A DNA stretch of 64,000 nt, from positions 248,001 through 312,000 of the forward strand of contig NZ_NOWF01000001.1 in NCBI RefSeq assembly GCF_002245355.1. Reading direction: 5' to 3'. This DNA comes from Paludifilum halophilum. Lineage in GTDB: Bacteria > Bacillota > Bacilli > Thermoactinomycetales > DSM-45169. How positions within the stretch are numbered: the stretch's first letter is position 1; every line of letters begins with the position of its first letter. The notes below the pieces were generated by a model. That model saw nothing but the letters and a program-made list of their open reading frames with translations, did no database searches and was not told where the DNA came from. The position numbers and the translations under genes are program-made. Positions 24,509-34,095 of this stretch are shown piece after piece.

Positions 24509-24903
24509 TCCCGAAAACATCATACATACAAATCTATATTATAACACAAAATTTCTCCGATCATCAGACATCCCGGATCAAACACCTCTTTTTGAATCCT
24601 AGCATTAAAAATTTCTGTATCATGCTTTAAGGCCATATCAGCAATGATTACTTGGTTGGATCAGTTTCCTTTTTCAGTAATAGAAAAATAACCATGAGTG
24701 AATACCAAGCTACTTCGGCCCCGGCAACGGAGATACCGTCAGAGATAGTAGGGCTTGCTTCATCCTACAAATAGAACTCAAATTACACTCGAATGACAGC
24801 TACCTATCGCACCTTTTTTAGCTGAATGTAATTATTTATTTTATATTTGTGTTATTGTTATTTATATTGAAAAATATACTTTTTCCTACAGGAGGTTTTT
24901 TCT
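24509..24903. other. AT-rich intergenic region with a possible gene remnant
   Basis: No intact gene is visible. On the minus strand around 24650-24770 a short open stretch encodes a hydrophobic tail (AEVAWYSLMVIFLLLKK) ending at a stop, with no start or upstream domain. It may be the decayed end of a membrane protein. The last 80 bases are very AT-rich and probably hold the pectate lyase promoter. Confidence 0.4.
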
Positions 24904-25590
24904 ATGAAAAAATGGTTGAATTGGTCCCTGGTGTTAGGCCTGACGATCGCTGTGTCCAGCTTTTTCCCTCCAACTACAGCGGCGGCTGACGATGATGAAG
25001 TTCTCCACGAAACCATTGTGGTGGAAGCCGGCGAGACCTTCGATGGTGAAGGGAAAAGGTATATCGCCGGGCCCGAGTTGGGAGATGGCAGCCAGGATGA
25101 AAATCAAGAACCCGTTTTTAGGCTGGAGAAAGGCGCCACTTTGAAAAACGTGGTTCTCGGATCTCCAGCCGCGGATGGGGTTCACTGCTATGGCGATTGC
25201 AATGTTGAAAATATCGTCTGGGAAGATATCGGTGAAGATGCGTTGACGGTGAAAGAAGAAGGAACGGTAACCATTAAAGGTGGTTCCGCTCAAAATGGGG
25301 AGGATAAGATGTTCCAGATCAACGCCCCGGCCACCTTTAAAGTATATAATTTCAAAGGGGATAATGCTGGCAAATTCATCCGCCAAAATGGTGGTACGAC
25401 CTTCAAAGTTTCTGTTTACATTGAGGATTGCACCATCACTAACATGAAAGAGGCCATTTTCAGAACGGACAGCAACACCAGTGAAGTCACCATGGTCAAT
25501 ACCAAATACGGCAATATCGGAAAAGAAAAATGGATCGGAGTCAAACACATTACTGAAAAAGGCAACACGGATATCAGTGACGACTTATAA
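24904..25590 (+). CDS. Secreted pectate lyase, polysaccharide lyase family 3
   Basis: An extracellular enzyme that cleaves polygalacturonate by beta-elimination, with calcium. Of 228 residues, the first 27 or so form a signal peptide ([20 protein letters not shown], then TTAAA). The PL3 core is visible: [57 protein letters not shown] and [20 protein letters not shown]. The ATG follows a strong AGGAGG site. The gene is isolated and flanked by AT-rich DNA and the efflux gene, which suggests an acquired stretch. It would let the organism use plant debris. No regulator is adjacent. Confidence 0.88.
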   Translation: MKKWLNWSLVLGLTIAVSSFFPPTTAAADDDEVLHETIVVEAGETFDGEGKRYIAGPELGDGSQDENQEPVFRLEKGATLKNVVLGSPAADGVHCYGDCNVENIVWEDIGEDALTVKEEGTVTIKGGSAQNGEDKMFQINAPATFKVYNFKGDNAGKFIRQNGGTTFKVSVYIEDCTITNMKEAIFRTDSNTSEVTMVNTKYGNIGKEKWIGVKHITEKGNTDISDDL

Positions 25591-25664
25591 AAAACCCTCT
25601 ACTTATTTTGTTAAACGAGATAAATATCCTTTGAATGACCATGGGGAAAAGAGATAAAAGAAAT

Positions 25665-25706
25665 AAGGCCCTAACCTTGTAGATACATACACAAGGTTAG
25701 GGCCTT
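25665..25706. terminator. Hairpin after the pectate lyase gene
   Basis: A 16-bp perfect stem (25665-25680 with 25691-25706) and a 10-base loop. The core CCCTAACC/GGTTAGGG is shared with the hairpin at 20907-20956. It lacks a clear T-tract. The following 350 bases up to ung hold no convincing gene. Confidence 0.5.
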
Positions 25707-26060
25707 GATCTATATACTCCCAATACGGTTAACCATGTTGCAAGTTTCATCCAAACCTCTCCCACTGAATTCTAAAAATGCTTCTGCTATATTCCCAGTG
25801 TTAGTCATCTGTCGGCATCGACGAATCGTTTCCCTTCTGAAAGAAAGAGCCTTTAAAATGGAGAATCACTATGGCCTATACCCCTACCTGAAAAATAAAG
25901 AGGCCTTAAAACGGAAATTTGAGAGCCTAGCAAATTCCTTATATGTTTTTTTCAGTTTGCCTGTTCAATCACAGATCTTGTTGACCGGTTCCCTCCATTC
26001 GCTTTTAAGATTATAATAAAGGGGAACATATTTTCTCTATTCATCGGAGGTCTTATATCG

Positions 26061-26744
26061 ATGGCATTTCATCTTCCTCAGGATTGGAACGACGTATTGG
26101 CCGATGAGTTGGAGCAACCTTATGTCAGTCGGTTGGCTTCGTTTTTACAAGAAGAACGATCCCGTTATATCGTTTATCCCCCGGAGAATCATCAATTTTC
26201 CGCCCTTGAGCTAACCCCCTATGATCAGGTGAAAGTGTTATTGCTTGGACAAGACCCGTATCACAATGAAAATCAAGCGCACGGTCTTTCTTTCTCCGTC
26301 CGGCCAGGGGTTCCTTCACCTCCTTCGTTGAGAAACATGTTTAAAGAATTGAAGGAAGATCTGGGGTACGAAGTTCCCGATGACGGATGTTTGATCCCCT
26401 GGGCCCGTCAGGGTGTCTTGATGCTGAATACAATTTTGACGGTTCGTGCCCATGAACCCAAATCCCATAAAAACAAGGGCTGGGAAACGTTGACCGATGC
26501 CATCATCCGCAAGGTGAACGAGAAAGACGAATCGGTCGTGTTTGTTTTATGGGGAAACGACGCCCGAAAGAAAAAGAAGTGGATCGACACCAATCGCCAT
26601 CCCGTCATTGAATCCGTTCATCCTTCTCCCCTGTCCGCCAAGCGGGGCTTTTTTGGAAGTCGTCCGTTTTCGAGGATTAATCACGCTTTAAAGGAGGCAG
26701 GCCGATCGGAAATCGACTGGCGGATTCATGGGCGAATCGAATAG
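26061..26744 (+). CDS. ung: Uracil-DNA glycosylase
   Basis: Family 1 uracil-DNA glycosylase of 227 residues that removes uracil from DNA for base-excision repair. The catalytic motif VLLLGQDPYHNENQAHGLSFS carries the water-activating aspartate. The C-terminal DNA-intercalation loop is HPSPLSAKRGFFGSRPFSRIN with the conserved histidine. Length is normal. The ATG follows GGAGG about ten bases upstream. A weak resemblance to a LexA box lies near 26024 but is not convincing. Confidence 0.96.
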   Translation: MAFHLPQDWNDVLADELEQPYVSRLASFLQEERSRYIVYPPENHQFSALELTPYDQVKVLLLGQDPYHNENQAHGLSFSVRPGVPSPPSLRNMFKELKEDLGYEVPDDGCLIPWARQGVLMLNTILTVRAHEPKSHKNKGWETLTDAIIRKVNEKDESVVFVLWGNDARKKKKWIDTNRHPVIESVHPSPLSAKRGFFGSRPFSRINHALKEAGRSEIDWRIHGRIE

Positions 26745-26774
26745 AAAACAGTCGGGGAGGTGAGGTGTTGATGG

Positions 26775-26987
26775 GTGCCCAGCTTTTTGAAACAAAACGG
26801 GTGGTTGATCGGCGGGGTGATTCTACTCATCGTGGCGATAGCCGGTACAGCATGGATCCAGCCGCCTCCCGGCTCCGCCAAGCCGCCTTCTCTCCCCGGA
26901 AGCTCTTCCATACAGCTTGCCGCCGGACCATCAGTTGAAGAACAGCTGACGATCAAGCTCATCAGTAGAAGGATTAGATACCCTTGA
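26775..26987 (+). CDS. Small single-pass membrane protein, hypothetical
   Basis: A 70-residue product with one N-terminal transmembrane helix (GWLIGGVILLIVAIAGTAWI) followed by a proline-, serine- and glycine-rich outer segment. GTG at 26775 has GAGG nine bases upstream. It lies 30 bases after ung on the same strand. The C-terminal part has no recognised domain, and an alternative frame from ATG at 26771 is open for about 55 codons. I keep this one because of its hydrophobic profile. Confidence 0.4.
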   Translation: MPSFLKQNGWLIGGVILLIVAIAGTAWIQPPPGSAKPPSLPGSSSIQLAAGPSVEEQLTIKLISRRIRYP

Positions 26988-27009
26988 ATGAGAAAGAACG
27001 GAAAACGAC

Positions 27010-27044
27010 TTAACTTCCGATACGGTCTTATTATCGGAAGTTAA
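27010..27044. repeat. Perfect 13-9-13 inverted repeat before a tyrosine recombinase gene
   Basis: Two perfect 13-base arms (TTAACTTCCGATA and its complement) around a 9-base asymmetric spacer (CGGTCTTAT). The layout recalls lox- or Xer-type recombination sites. It lies about 95 bases before the recombinase start. It lacks a T-tract, so a terminator role is less likely; an operator is the other option. Confidence 0.6.
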
Positions 27045-27139
27045 AAATGTCTGATGCAAACATGAGACCGAGAGGACTTTTATACTCTCTGTCGAACTCC
27101 GGTTTAAACAAACCATTCCTTCAACCGGGAGTGTTTCCT

Positions 27140-28225
27140 ATGGATGAACCTGTATTTTCAAGACGTTTGCCGGAAAGCATCAACCGAATGATCATAAAAT
27201 TCCCCGAAGATGTTCAGGAATTTTTCCTGGAGATGATCAGTGCCGATCGATCCAAGCAAACCATCGCCAACTACGCTTATGATTTCACTCTTTTCTTCGA
27301 TTACTTGGCCTCAAAAAATGTGACTCTGGAAGATGTCACCTCCCGAACGCTGAAACGCTTCTTCCGTCGGATCGAAAACGGTTATGAGCGGACGGTCCAT
27401 GTGAAGTTGAAAAAGAGAAATCCGGCAAGCGGCGAGACAGAAGAAGTCTGGGTGAAGCGAAAGCACTTCCGGGAAAATTCCCGTGCTGGAAAACAGCGAA
27501 AGCAAGCCTCTCTCCGCTCCCTCTTCCGGTATCTCGTCAAAACCCATGTCCTCGACCGGGATCCGATGGAAGAGTATGAAGACGCTTCTCTGCGAGCCCG
27601 GCATCATAAAAAAGTGCCGGTCTTTCTGACCCGAGATGAAGCATTGCGCCTCGTGGAGGCTGTGGGCCTTTACCATGAAAAACAGAAAAGGCGACGACAA
27701 CCCTGGTATGAATACCGGGATCGGGCCATGATCCTCCTGCTCCTGAATACAGGCATGCGGGTATCGGAACTGGTCGGCCTGGATATCAACAGCATTCAGA
27801 CCGATGGAGCGATTACCCGGGTCATCGTTTTCGGGAAAGGCGGAAAAGAACGAGTGCTGAAGTTGAACCCAACCGCACTTGAAAGTTTAAAAGCCTACCT
27901 GGACCGCCGCCCGAGAGACCAGGTCCCCAAGGAGCATGAAAACACGCTCTTTCTCAACAAAAATAAAACCCGCATCAGCCGTAAGGGGGTCTACGAAGCA
28001 CTGCGCAAATATGTCAGGGAAGCCAATCTCCCTCCGAAAGCCGCCAACATTTCTCCTCACAAACTGCGGCATACGCTTGCCACTCTCTTATTGTCCAACG
28101 GGGAGAATCTGCGTGTCGTTCAGGAGATCCTGGGACACTCCAGCATCCAGACCACCCAGATTTACACCCATGTGATCAACTCGGAACAGGATCAAGCGCT
28201 GGACCGGCTGAATCTGTTGGAATAA
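27140..28225 (+). CDS. XerC/D-type tyrosine recombinase/integrase
   Basis: A 361-residue site-specific recombinase. The N-terminal SAM-like domain (DRSKQTIANYAYDFTLFFDYLASKNVTLEDV) binds DNA. The catalytic domain shows the arginine in NTGMRVSELVGLD, the lysine in VFGKGGKERVLKL, the HxxR pair in SPHKLRHTLATLL, the histidine in LGHSSIQTTQ and the tyrosine nucleophile in IYTHV. An insert with many basic residues (KLKKRNPASGETEEVWVKRKHFRE) makes it longer than XerC or XerD. The ATG at 27140 follows GGGAG; an in-frame ORF to 27047 starts just after the palindrome. No phage or element genes are adjacent, so it may be a chromosomal house-keeping or lone recombinase. Confidence 0.85.
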   Translation: MDEPVFSRRLPESINRMIIKFPEDVQEFFLEMISADRSKQTIANYAYDFTLFFDYLASKNVTLEDVTSRTLKRFFRRIENGYERTVHVKLKKRNPASGETEEVWVKRKHFRENSRAGKQRKQASLRSLFRYLVKTHVLDRDPMEEYEDASLRARHHKKVPVFLTRDEALRLVEAVGLYHEKQKRRRQPWYEYRDRAMILLLLNTGMRVSELVGLDINSIQTDGAITRVIVFGKGGKERVLKLNPTALESLKAYLDRRPRDQVPKEHENTLFLNKNKTRISRKGVYEALRKYVREANLPPKAANISPHKLRHTLATLLLSNGENLRVVQEILGHSSIQTTQIYTHVINSEQDQALDRLNLLE

Positions 28226-28268
28226 GGCGGGATCATGGTTACGATAAAGAAAAGGTGGTGGTTCAAAC

Positions 28269-28541
28269 ATGATTCGAAATCATATCATCGTCCACGGGAG
28301 AGTACAGGGAGTGGGATTCCGTTACTACACACAGCGGATCGCCGCCCAGTATCGAATGGTGGGCTGGGTTCGCAACAAAGCCGACGGAACGGTGGAAATC
28401 GATGCCCAGGGCGATAAGGAACAGATGGACTCCTTCCTCCGAGCGGTTAAAAAAGGGAGTCCCCATTCCAAAGTGACCCAGATCGACATCGATCAGGGAC
28501 TGGAGCTAAAAAAGTATCGATCCTTTCAGATCCAATACTGA
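28269..28541 (+). CDS. acyP: Acylphosphatase
   Basis: Small enzyme (90 residues) that hydrolyses carboxyl-phosphate bonds. The active-site loop is VHGRVQGVGFRYYTQRIA, with the catalytic arginine. The asparagine in GWVRNKADGTVEIDAQG is also conserved. Length is normal. It follows the recombinase by 43 bases and ends with a strong terminator. Confidence 0.95.
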   Translation: MIRNHIIVHGRVQGVGFRYYTQRIAAQYRMVGWVRNKADGTVEIDAQGDKEQMDSFLRAVKKGSPHSKVTQIDIDQGLELKKYRSFQIQY

Positions 28542-28547
28542 TTTCCG

Positions 28548-28572
28548 GCGGAAGCCTGCGCTTCCGCTTTTT
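28548..28572 (+). terminator. Intrinsic terminator after acyP
   Basis: 8-bp stem GCGGAAGC / GCTTCCGC, 4-base loop, followed by TTTTT. Confidence 0.88.
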
Positions 28573-28775
28573 CTGTCTTCTTCCTTCGACGAAGCGACCC
28601 CGATCGGGGGTTCGCAATCTTTGGCAGGGATATAATGGAAAGAGGTGCGAAGCGATAGGAAAAGGGCTCTCCTGACACTTAATTGTAACGACTGACTCGA
28701 TGACGGCGCGCAAAATATGTCATAATGAAAAAGGGCTTATTTATAATTCTTCTAATGTATGAAAGGTGTGTCGCA

Positions 28776-29813
28776 ATGGCCAGCCAACCATTCAACGATA
28801 CCTTTTTAAGAGCCTGCCGGCAGGAACCGACGGAATACACCCCGGTTTGGTACATGCGTCAAGCCGGCCGATATCAACCGGAATACCGGCGTATCCGGGA
28901 GAAATATTCCTTTTTTGAGATGAGCGAGACTCCGGAAGTCTGTGCGGAAGTGACCCGTCTCCCGGTGGAACAACTGGGAGTGGACGCGGCAATTCTTTTT
29001 GCGGATATCATGACTCCGCTCAAGCCCATCGGTGTGGACGTGAACATCCGCCCCGGAGTCGGTCCGGTGATCTCCAATCCGGTTCGTTCGGAAGCCGATG
29101 TTCGCCGGTTGAGAGAGCTGGATCCTGAAAGCCACATCCCCTTTATTTCGGAATCGATTCACATCCTGAAGGAACAGTTGTCCGTTCCTTTGATCGGCTT
29201 CGCCGGCGCCCCCTTCACCCTGGCCAGTTACCTGGTCGAAGGAGGGCCGTCGAAGAACTATCATATGACCAAAGGATTGATGTATGCCCAACCCGGGGTT
29301 TGGAACCTTTTGATGGAAAAATTAGGGTCCTTGACTGTCTCCTATCTGAAGGCGCAGGTGAAAGCCGGGGCACACGCTGTTCAGGTTTTCGATTCCTGGG
29401 TTGGAGCATTGAACGAGGATGACTACCGCACCTATGTCGCACCAGTGATGCACCGGATCTTTACGGAAATCAAACAGTCGACCGATGTGCCTGTCATTTA
29501 TTTCGGTATTGGCGCCGGTCATCTGCTTGAGGAGTGGGGCCGGCTGCCCGTGGATGTTATCGGTCTGGACTGGAGAACATCCATCGATGCCGCCCGGAGA
29601 ATGGGCATCCGGAAAACCCTGCAGGGAAACCTGGACCCTTCCCTTCTTCTTGCCCCTTGGGAAATCATCGAAAAAAAAGCGAAGGAAATTCTGGACCAGG
29701 GGGCTTCCGTCCCCGGCTATATCTTCAATCTGGGGCACGGCACGTTTCCGGAAGTTCAGGTAGAAACGCTGCAACGATTAACCGCCCTGATCCACGATTA
29801 TACGAAGAAATGA
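28776..29813 (+). CDS. hemE: Uroporphyrinogen decarboxylase
   Basis: Converts uroporphyrinogen III to coproporphyrinogen III. The 345-residue protein begins with the family motif [20 protein letters not shown] and continues with [32 protein letters not shown] and [13 protein letters not shown]; the substrate aspartate is in the ADIM segment. The ATG at 28776 (MASQPFNDT) follows GAAAGGTG; a longer in-frame reading from 28725 lacks a site. It is the first of three haem genes (hemE-hemH-hemY) in the order usual for Bacilli, with short gaps. Confidence 0.96.
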   Translation: MASQPFNDTFLRACRQEPTEYTPVWYMRQAGRYQPEYRRIREKYSFFEMSETPEVCAEVTRLPVEQLGVDAAILFADIMTPLKPIGVDVNIRPGVGPVISNPVRSEADVRRLRELDPESHIPFISESIHILKEQLSVPLIGFAGAPFTLASYLVEGGPSKNYHMTKGLMYAQPGVWNLLMEKLGSLTVSYLKAQVKAGAHAVQVFDSWVGALNEDDYRTYVAPVMHRIFTEIKQSTDVPVIYFGIGAGHLLEEWGRLPVDVIGLDWRTSIDAARRMGIRKTLQGNLDPSLLLAPWEIIEKKAKEILDQGASVPGYIFNLGHGTFPEVQVETLQRLTALIHDYTKK

Positions 29814-29823
29814 GGTGTCGATT

Positions 29824-30774
29824 ATGCCAAAGAAGAAAGCCGGTCTGTTAGTGATGGCTTATGGAACCCCCCGCAAACCGGAAGATATCGAGCCTTACTA
29901 CACCCATATCCGCCACGGACGCCGACCTCCCGAGGATCTGTTGCAGGATTTGAAGGACCGATATCAAGCGATTGGCGGAATCTCTCCGTTGGCCCGAATT
30001 ACGGAAGAGCAGGCGGATGCTCTGGAAAAAACACTGAATGATCGATACGAAGACGTGGAATTTCAGGCCTACCTCGGTTTGAAACACATCGATCCTTTCA
30101 TTGAGGATGCGGTCCGGGCCATGAACGAAGACGGGATCGAAGAAGCTGTCAGTATCGTATTGGCCCCCCACTATTCCACCTTCAGTGTCAAATCCTATAA
30201 CGGACGGGCCCAAGAAACCGCCGAAGCGATCGGCGGACCGCGCATCCATTCCGTCGAGAGCTGGTATACAGAGCCTCGCTTTATCGATTACTGGGCGGAT
30301 CAGCTCCAACAAACTTACCAATCCATTCCGAAAGAGGAGCAAAGCCGGAGCGTGGTTATCTTCTCCGCTCACAGCCTCCCGGAAAAAATCCTGCAGGCCG
30401 GCGATCCTTATCCCAAACAACTGGAGCAGACAGCGAAGTTGGTCGCCGAAGCGGCCGGTATCCAGCATTACGCCATCGGTTGGCAAAGTGCCGGGAATAC
30501 CCCGGAACCCTGGTTGGGTCCCGATGTGCAGGATCTGACCCGGGACTTGCACCGGGAGAAGGGATACACCTCCTTTGTTTATTGCCCTCTCGGATTTGTT
30601 GCGGAACACTTGGAAGTCCTTTATGACAACGATTATGAATGCAAACTGGTTTGTGATGAAATCGGAGCCCGATATGACCGACCGGAAATGCCTAACGCTC
30701 AAACGAAATTCATCGATGCACTGGCCGATGTGGTAGCGAAAAAATGGACAGAAGCAGGGCGGATGAGGGCATGA
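29824..30774 (+). CDS. hemH: Coproporphyrin III ferrochelatase
   Basis: Inserts Fe2+ into coproporphyrin III in the coproporphyrin-dependent haem route of Gram-positive bacteria. The 316-residue protein shows [26 protein letters not shown] at the N-terminus, the metal-site histidine in [13 protein letters not shown] and the glutamate region in [21 protein letters not shown]. The ATG at 29824 follows GAGGTG. It overlaps hemY by four bases (ATGA). A Bacillota host makes coproporphyrin the expected substrate, so cpfC is an equally good symbol. Confidence 0.95.
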   Translation: MPKKKAGLLVMAYGTPRKPEDIEPYYTHIRHGRRPPEDLLQDLKDRYQAIGGISPLARITEEQADALEKTLNDRYEDVEFQAYLGLKHIDPFIEDAVRAMNEDGIEEAVSIVLAPHYSTFSVKSYNGRAQETAEAIGGPRIHSVESWYTEPRFIDYWADQLQQTYQSIPKEEQSRSVVIFSAHSLPEKILQAGDPYPKQLEQTAKLVAEAAGIQHYAIGWQSAGNTPEPWLGPDVQDLTRDLHREKGYTSFVYCPLGFVAEHLEVLYDNDYECKLVCDEIGARYDRPEMPNAQTKFIDALADVVAKKWTEAGRMRA

Positions 30775-32183
30775 ATCACCGGGAGAAACGGGTTGCGATC
30801 GTCGGGGGAGGAATCACCGGCCTTTCCGCCGCCTTTTATTTGAAGAAAGAAGCCGAACAACGGGGATGGAATCTTTCCCTCACCTTGATCGAGTCTCAGA
30901 ACCGACTGGGAGGCAAAATCGCGACGGAACAGACGGATGGATTTGTCATGGAGAAGGGCCCGGATTCCTTTTTGGAACGAAAACCCAGTGCCAAACAGTT
31001 AGTCACCGACCTGGGGCTGGAAGATCAATTGGTACGTAACCAAACCGGTCAGGCATATATCCTGCATCACTCCCAATTGATTCCGATTCCCGAAGGGGCG
31101 GTGATGGGGGTGCCGACCCGACTGGCCCCTTTCGCCTTCACCCCCCTCTTCTCCCCCGCCGGGAAAATCCGTGCCGCCGGGGATTTAGTGCTTCCCCGCA
31201 GCCGAAGCGAAGAAGATGTTTCCGTCGGCTCCTTTTTCCGTCGGCGCCTCGGAGACGAAGTGGTGGACAAGTTAATTGAACCCCTTCTTTCCGGCATCTA
31301 TGCGGGAAATATCGACCGGCTCAGCCTGATGGCCACCTTTCCCCAATATGTCCGGATGGAAAAAAACCATCGCAGTCTGATTCTGGGGACGAAAAAAACC
31401 CGTTCCTCTTCTGCGACAGGAAACCGGAGCCGACCGAAGGGACAGTTTCTCACTTTGAAACGAGGGCTATCTCACATAGTGGACGCCCTCGAGGAATACC
31501 TGTCTTCTTCTTCTCTCCTCAAAGGAACCGCCCTGCAGCATATGGAGCCCCTCCGGGAAGGATATCGATTGCAGCTGGATTCAGGGGAGGAGATCACCGC
31601 TGACGCCGTGGTGATGGCGGTTCCTCATTCTGTGGTATCGAAGGCACTTCCCGCTTTCGATTTTTTACAGCGGAAAGAGCCCTTGCCTTTCACTTCTGTT
31701 GCTACCGTTATCATGGGATACGACGAATCATCCGTTTTCCTGGATCGGGAAGGTACCGGATTTGTTGTTCCCCGCGAGGAGGAGACCACGATTACCGCCT
31801 GTACCTGGACGCATAAAAAATGGCCCCATACGACACCGTCGGGGAAAGTGATGCTTCGTTGCTATGTGGGCCGGTTCGGCGATGAAGGGATTGTGGATGA
31901 ACCGGATGACACGATCGTGAACCATGTCCAAAAGGATCTAAAAAAGATCCTGAATATCCAATCCCCGCCGGAATGGACGCGCGTCACCCGATGGCGCCGT
32001 GCGATGCCCCAATATACGGTTGGTCACGCCAACTGGGTTCAACGCTTGAAAGAACAAACCCGTCACCGGCTTCCCGGCCTTTTTCTGACTGGAGCCTCCT
32101 ACAGCGGTGTGGGAATTCCGGATTGCATCGACCAAGGAAAGGAAGCCGCCCGGGAAGTGCTGGAATTGTTGGGGAAGGCATAA
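30771..32183 (+). CDS. hemY: Coproporphyrinogen III oxidase (HemY/CgoX type)
   Basis: FAD-dependent oxygen-using oxidase that converts coproporphyrinogen III to coproporphyrin III. The 470-residue protein starts with the FAD motif [21 protein letters not shown], followed by [19 protein letters not shown]. The family segment [15 protein letters not shown] is clear, and the C-terminal FAD contact is [18 protein letters not shown]. The ATG overlaps the hemH stop. The gene ends the haem cluster and is followed by a strong bidirectional terminator. No hemQ is seen in the window. Confidence 0.94.
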   Translation: MNHREKRVAIVGGGITGLSAAFYLKKEAEQRGWNLSLTLIESQNRLGGKIATEQTDGFVMEKGPDSFLERKPSAKQLVTDLGLEDQLVRNQTGQAYILHHSQLIPIPEGAVMGVPTRLAPFAFTPLFSPAGKIRAAGDLVLPRSRSEEDVSVGSFFRRRLGDEVVDKLIEPLLSGIYAGNIDRLSLMATFPQYVRMEKNHRSLILGTKKTRSSSATGNRSRPKGQFLTLKRGLSHIVDALEEYLSSSSLLKGTALQHMEPLREGYRLQLDSGEEITADAVVMAVPHSVVSKALPAFDFLQRKEPLPFTSVATVIMGYDESSVFLDREGTGFVVPREEETTITACTWTHKKWPHTTPSGKVMLRCYVGRFGDEGIVDEPDDTIVNHVQKDLKKILNIQSPPEWTRVTRWRRAMPQYTVGHANWVQRLKEQTRHRLPGLFLTGASYSGVGIPDCIDQGKEAAREVLELLGKA

Positions 32184-32186
32184 AGA

Positions 32187-32236
32187 ACGGCATCAAAAAG
32201 GACCTGTTTAGATAGACAGGTCCTTTTTGATGCCGT
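32187..32236. terminator. Bidirectional terminator between hemY and the NlpC/P60 gene
   Basis: Perfect 21-bp stem (32187-32207 with 32216-32236) with an 8-base loop and A5/T5 tracts inside the stem, between convergent genes. Confidence 0.85.
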
Positions 32237-32242
32237 ACAAGG

Positions 32243-33166
32243 CTATTGTGCCACTCTCCGGGCCGTAAGATAGTTATTACGGAATTTTTCTTTGTTCAAG
32301 CTCTCGACTGTTACCCCGACCCCTTCTTCCAGGGTGTGAATCATTTTCCCATCTCCCCAATAGATACCGACATGCCCCGGGATATGATTGTTCTTAAACC
32401 GCCCGGGAACGGAGAAAAACAGCAAGTCTCCCGGTCGAAGCTCCTCTTGGGAAACTCGGACTCCTTCCTTGGCCTGATCTCTGGCCACTCGCGGAAGATC
32501 CACGTCGAAATGGCGATAAACATACCGGGTGAATGATGAGCAATCAAACTGGCCATTATCGGGATACTCGGCTCCGAATTCATAGTCGACTCCCTTGAAT
32601 TTGGAAGCATACTTCAGTAATTGTTGCTGGTCGATCTCTGGGAGTGAATCCCCATTTGCGACTTTTCTTATCGGTGTTCGCGCTTCATTATGCGGATTGG
32701 CCGCCCGATGTTGCAGGGTAATCGCTTTCCGGTCCGGTTGGGTTTTCGTACGAAGCCCGAATAACCGCTCAATGGAACGGGGGGATATAAACTCCGTATC
32801 ATCGCGGATCATCACCGGATCCGGGAGCGAACGCACTCGTTCACCGTCATAAACTTTTCGTGAACCCGTGTCAATCGTATACTCCAACCCCGCTCCTCCG
32901 ATCTGGATCGTCTGAGTGCCGGGTTGTCTGTGTGCCCGGTATCCGATGGTTTGTACAACCCGATCCAGAGGAACGTAAGGAGTTTTTCCCCTGTTAAAAG
33001 TCACGTCCAACTTCACTTCTTCAGTCGTCACACGATCCGGGCCTGTTTCCGCACGATCCCTTGCATGATTCCATCGGTCCTCATCCTGGGACAAAAACGA
33101 ATACACTCCAATCGAAAGTGCCAAGACAACCGCGATCCCTATGATCGATTTCAACCATCGACTCAT
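32243..33166 (-). CDS. Membrane-anchored NlpC/P60 peptidoglycan endopeptidase
   Basis: A 307-residue protein with an N-terminal membrane helix (LKSIIGIAVVLALSIGVYSF) and an outside part. Residues about 50-150 resemble the copper-amine-oxidase-like N-terminal repeat used in Bacillota surface proteins (GKTPYVPLDRVVQTIGY, then DTEFISPRSIERLFGL). The C-terminal NlpC/P60 domain carries the catalytic cysteine in QFDCSSFTRYVYRHF and the histidine in NHIPGHVGIYWGDGKMIHT. Such enzymes cut the gamma-D-Glu to diamino-acid bond in the stem peptide. The ATG follows AGGAGGTGTAAGG. It is convergent with hemY and divergent from lexA. Confidence 0.9.
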   Translation of the reverse strand: MSRWLKSIIGIAVVLALSIGVYSFLSQDEDRWNHARDRAETGPDRVTTEEVKLDVTFNRGKTPYVPLDRVVQTIGYRAHRQPGTQTIQIGGAGLEYTIDTGSRKVYDGERVRSLPDPVMIRDDTEFISPRSIERLFGLRTKTQPDRKAITLQHRAANPHNEARTPIRKVANGDSLPEIDQQQLLKYASKFKGVDYEFGAEYPDNGQFDCSSFTRYVYRHFDVDLPRVARDQAKEGVRVSQEELRPGDLLFFSVPGRFKNNHIPGHVGIYWGDGKMIHTLEEGVGVTVESLNKEKFRNNYLTARRVAQ

Positions 33167-33230
33167 CCTTACACCTCCTAACCATAGAATGAACGAATCC
33201 CTTCACTTCATACCTATGACCGAACCGATT

Positions 33231-33270
33231 CGAACCTATGTTTGTACTTCACTCTGTATTCGTGTATACT
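33231..33270 (+). promoter_or_regulatory. lexA promoter with LexA (SOS) box
   Basis: The box CGAACCTATGTTTG (33231-33244) fits the Bacillota consensus CGAACnnnnGTTYG. It overlaps the -35 TTGTAC (33242-33247), followed by a 17-base spacer and -10 TATACT (33265-33270). This arrangement gives autorepression of lexA. Confidence 0.85.
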
Positions 33271-33362
33271 TGTAGAAAAATAAAGCATTTGTTCGGGGTA
33301 TGGAGGGTTCTGTTCCGAGGGTTAGGATCAAGGAATCGATTCAGGAAAGGAGATGAGTCCCG

Positions 33363-33989
33363 TTGGCTAAATTGTCGCCGCGGCAGCAAGCAATTTTGAA
33401 CTACATAAAAAAAGAGGTACGGGAAAAAGGGTATCCTCCATCCGTGCGGGAAATCGGTGAAGCTGTCGGTTTAGCCTCCAGTTCCACGGTTCACGGCCAT
33501 CTCGCCCGTCTGGAGAAAAAAGGATTGATCCGACGCAATCCGACAAAACCGCGAGCGATCGAAGTCCTGAATGACGAGGTGGCGGCAGTGCCGGACGTAG
33601 CCCTGCATGCAGTCATGGTTCCCCTGATCGGTAAAGTAACCGCCGGGGAACCCATCACCGCTGTGGAAAATGTGGAGGATTACTTTTCCCTTCCCCGCCG
33701 CATGGTGGGTCCCGATGATTCCGTCTTTCTCCTCTCCGTCCGTGGGGACAGTATGATCAATGCCGGGGTGCTGGATGGGGATTACGTGGTGGTACGCCAA
33801 CAACAGACGGCGGATAACGGGGATATCATTGTGGCGATGACTGAGGAGCACGAAGCGACGGTAAAACGGTTCTATAAAGAGAAGGATCATGTGCGTCTCC
33901 AACCGGAAAACGACGAAATGGATCCGATTCTTCTTCCGGAGGTAACGATTTTGGGTAAAGTGATCGGTCTGTTTCGGGAGCTTCACTAA
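33363..33989 (+). CDS. lexA: LexA repressor, SOS response
   Basis: A 208-residue SOS repressor-protease. The N-terminal winged helix is typical ([16 protein letters not shown], then [24 protein letters not shown]). The self-cleavage Ala-Gly lies in [11 protein letters not shown]. The catalytic serine is in [14 protein letters not shown] and the lysine in EATVKRFY. The start is TTG at 33363, ten bases behind AAAGGAG. A LexA box lies in its promoter. It is divergent from the NlpC/P60 gene. Confidence 0.97.
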   Translation: MAKLSPRQQAILNYIKKEVREKGYPPSVREIGEAVGLASSSTVHGHLARLEKKGLIRRNPTKPRAIEVLNDEVAAVPDVALHAVMVPLIGKVTAGEPITAVENVEDYFSLPRRMVGPDDSVFLLSVRGDSMINAGVLDGDYVVVRQQQTADNGDIIVAMTEEHEATVKRFYKEKDHVRLQPENDEMDPILLPEVTILGKVIGLFRELH

Positions 33990-34022
33990 CCCCGGACGAT
34001 CCCTGTCATATGGGTTTGAGAT

Positions 34023-34062
34023 CCGGCTTTCGCCATTGAAACCATCGAAGGCCGGTTTTTTT
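34023..34062 (+). terminator. Terminator after lexA
   Basis: Stem CCGGCTTTCG / CGAAGGCCGG (one mismatch) followed by seven T; the loop is 13 bases. Confidence 0.75.
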
Positions 34063-34095
34063 ATATATTCCGATAGAAAGGAGTATTCAAGCCAA

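Noticed and set aside
25705-26016. Open reading frame of 103 codons before ung
   Set aside because: It starts inside a terminator-like hairpin, has no ribosome site, and its product has no recognisable pattern or composition typical of a protein.
26022-26036. Possible LexA box before ung (GAACATATTTTC)
   Set aside because: It has about three mismatches to the consensus, including core positions, and ung is not a standard SOS gene in Bacilli.
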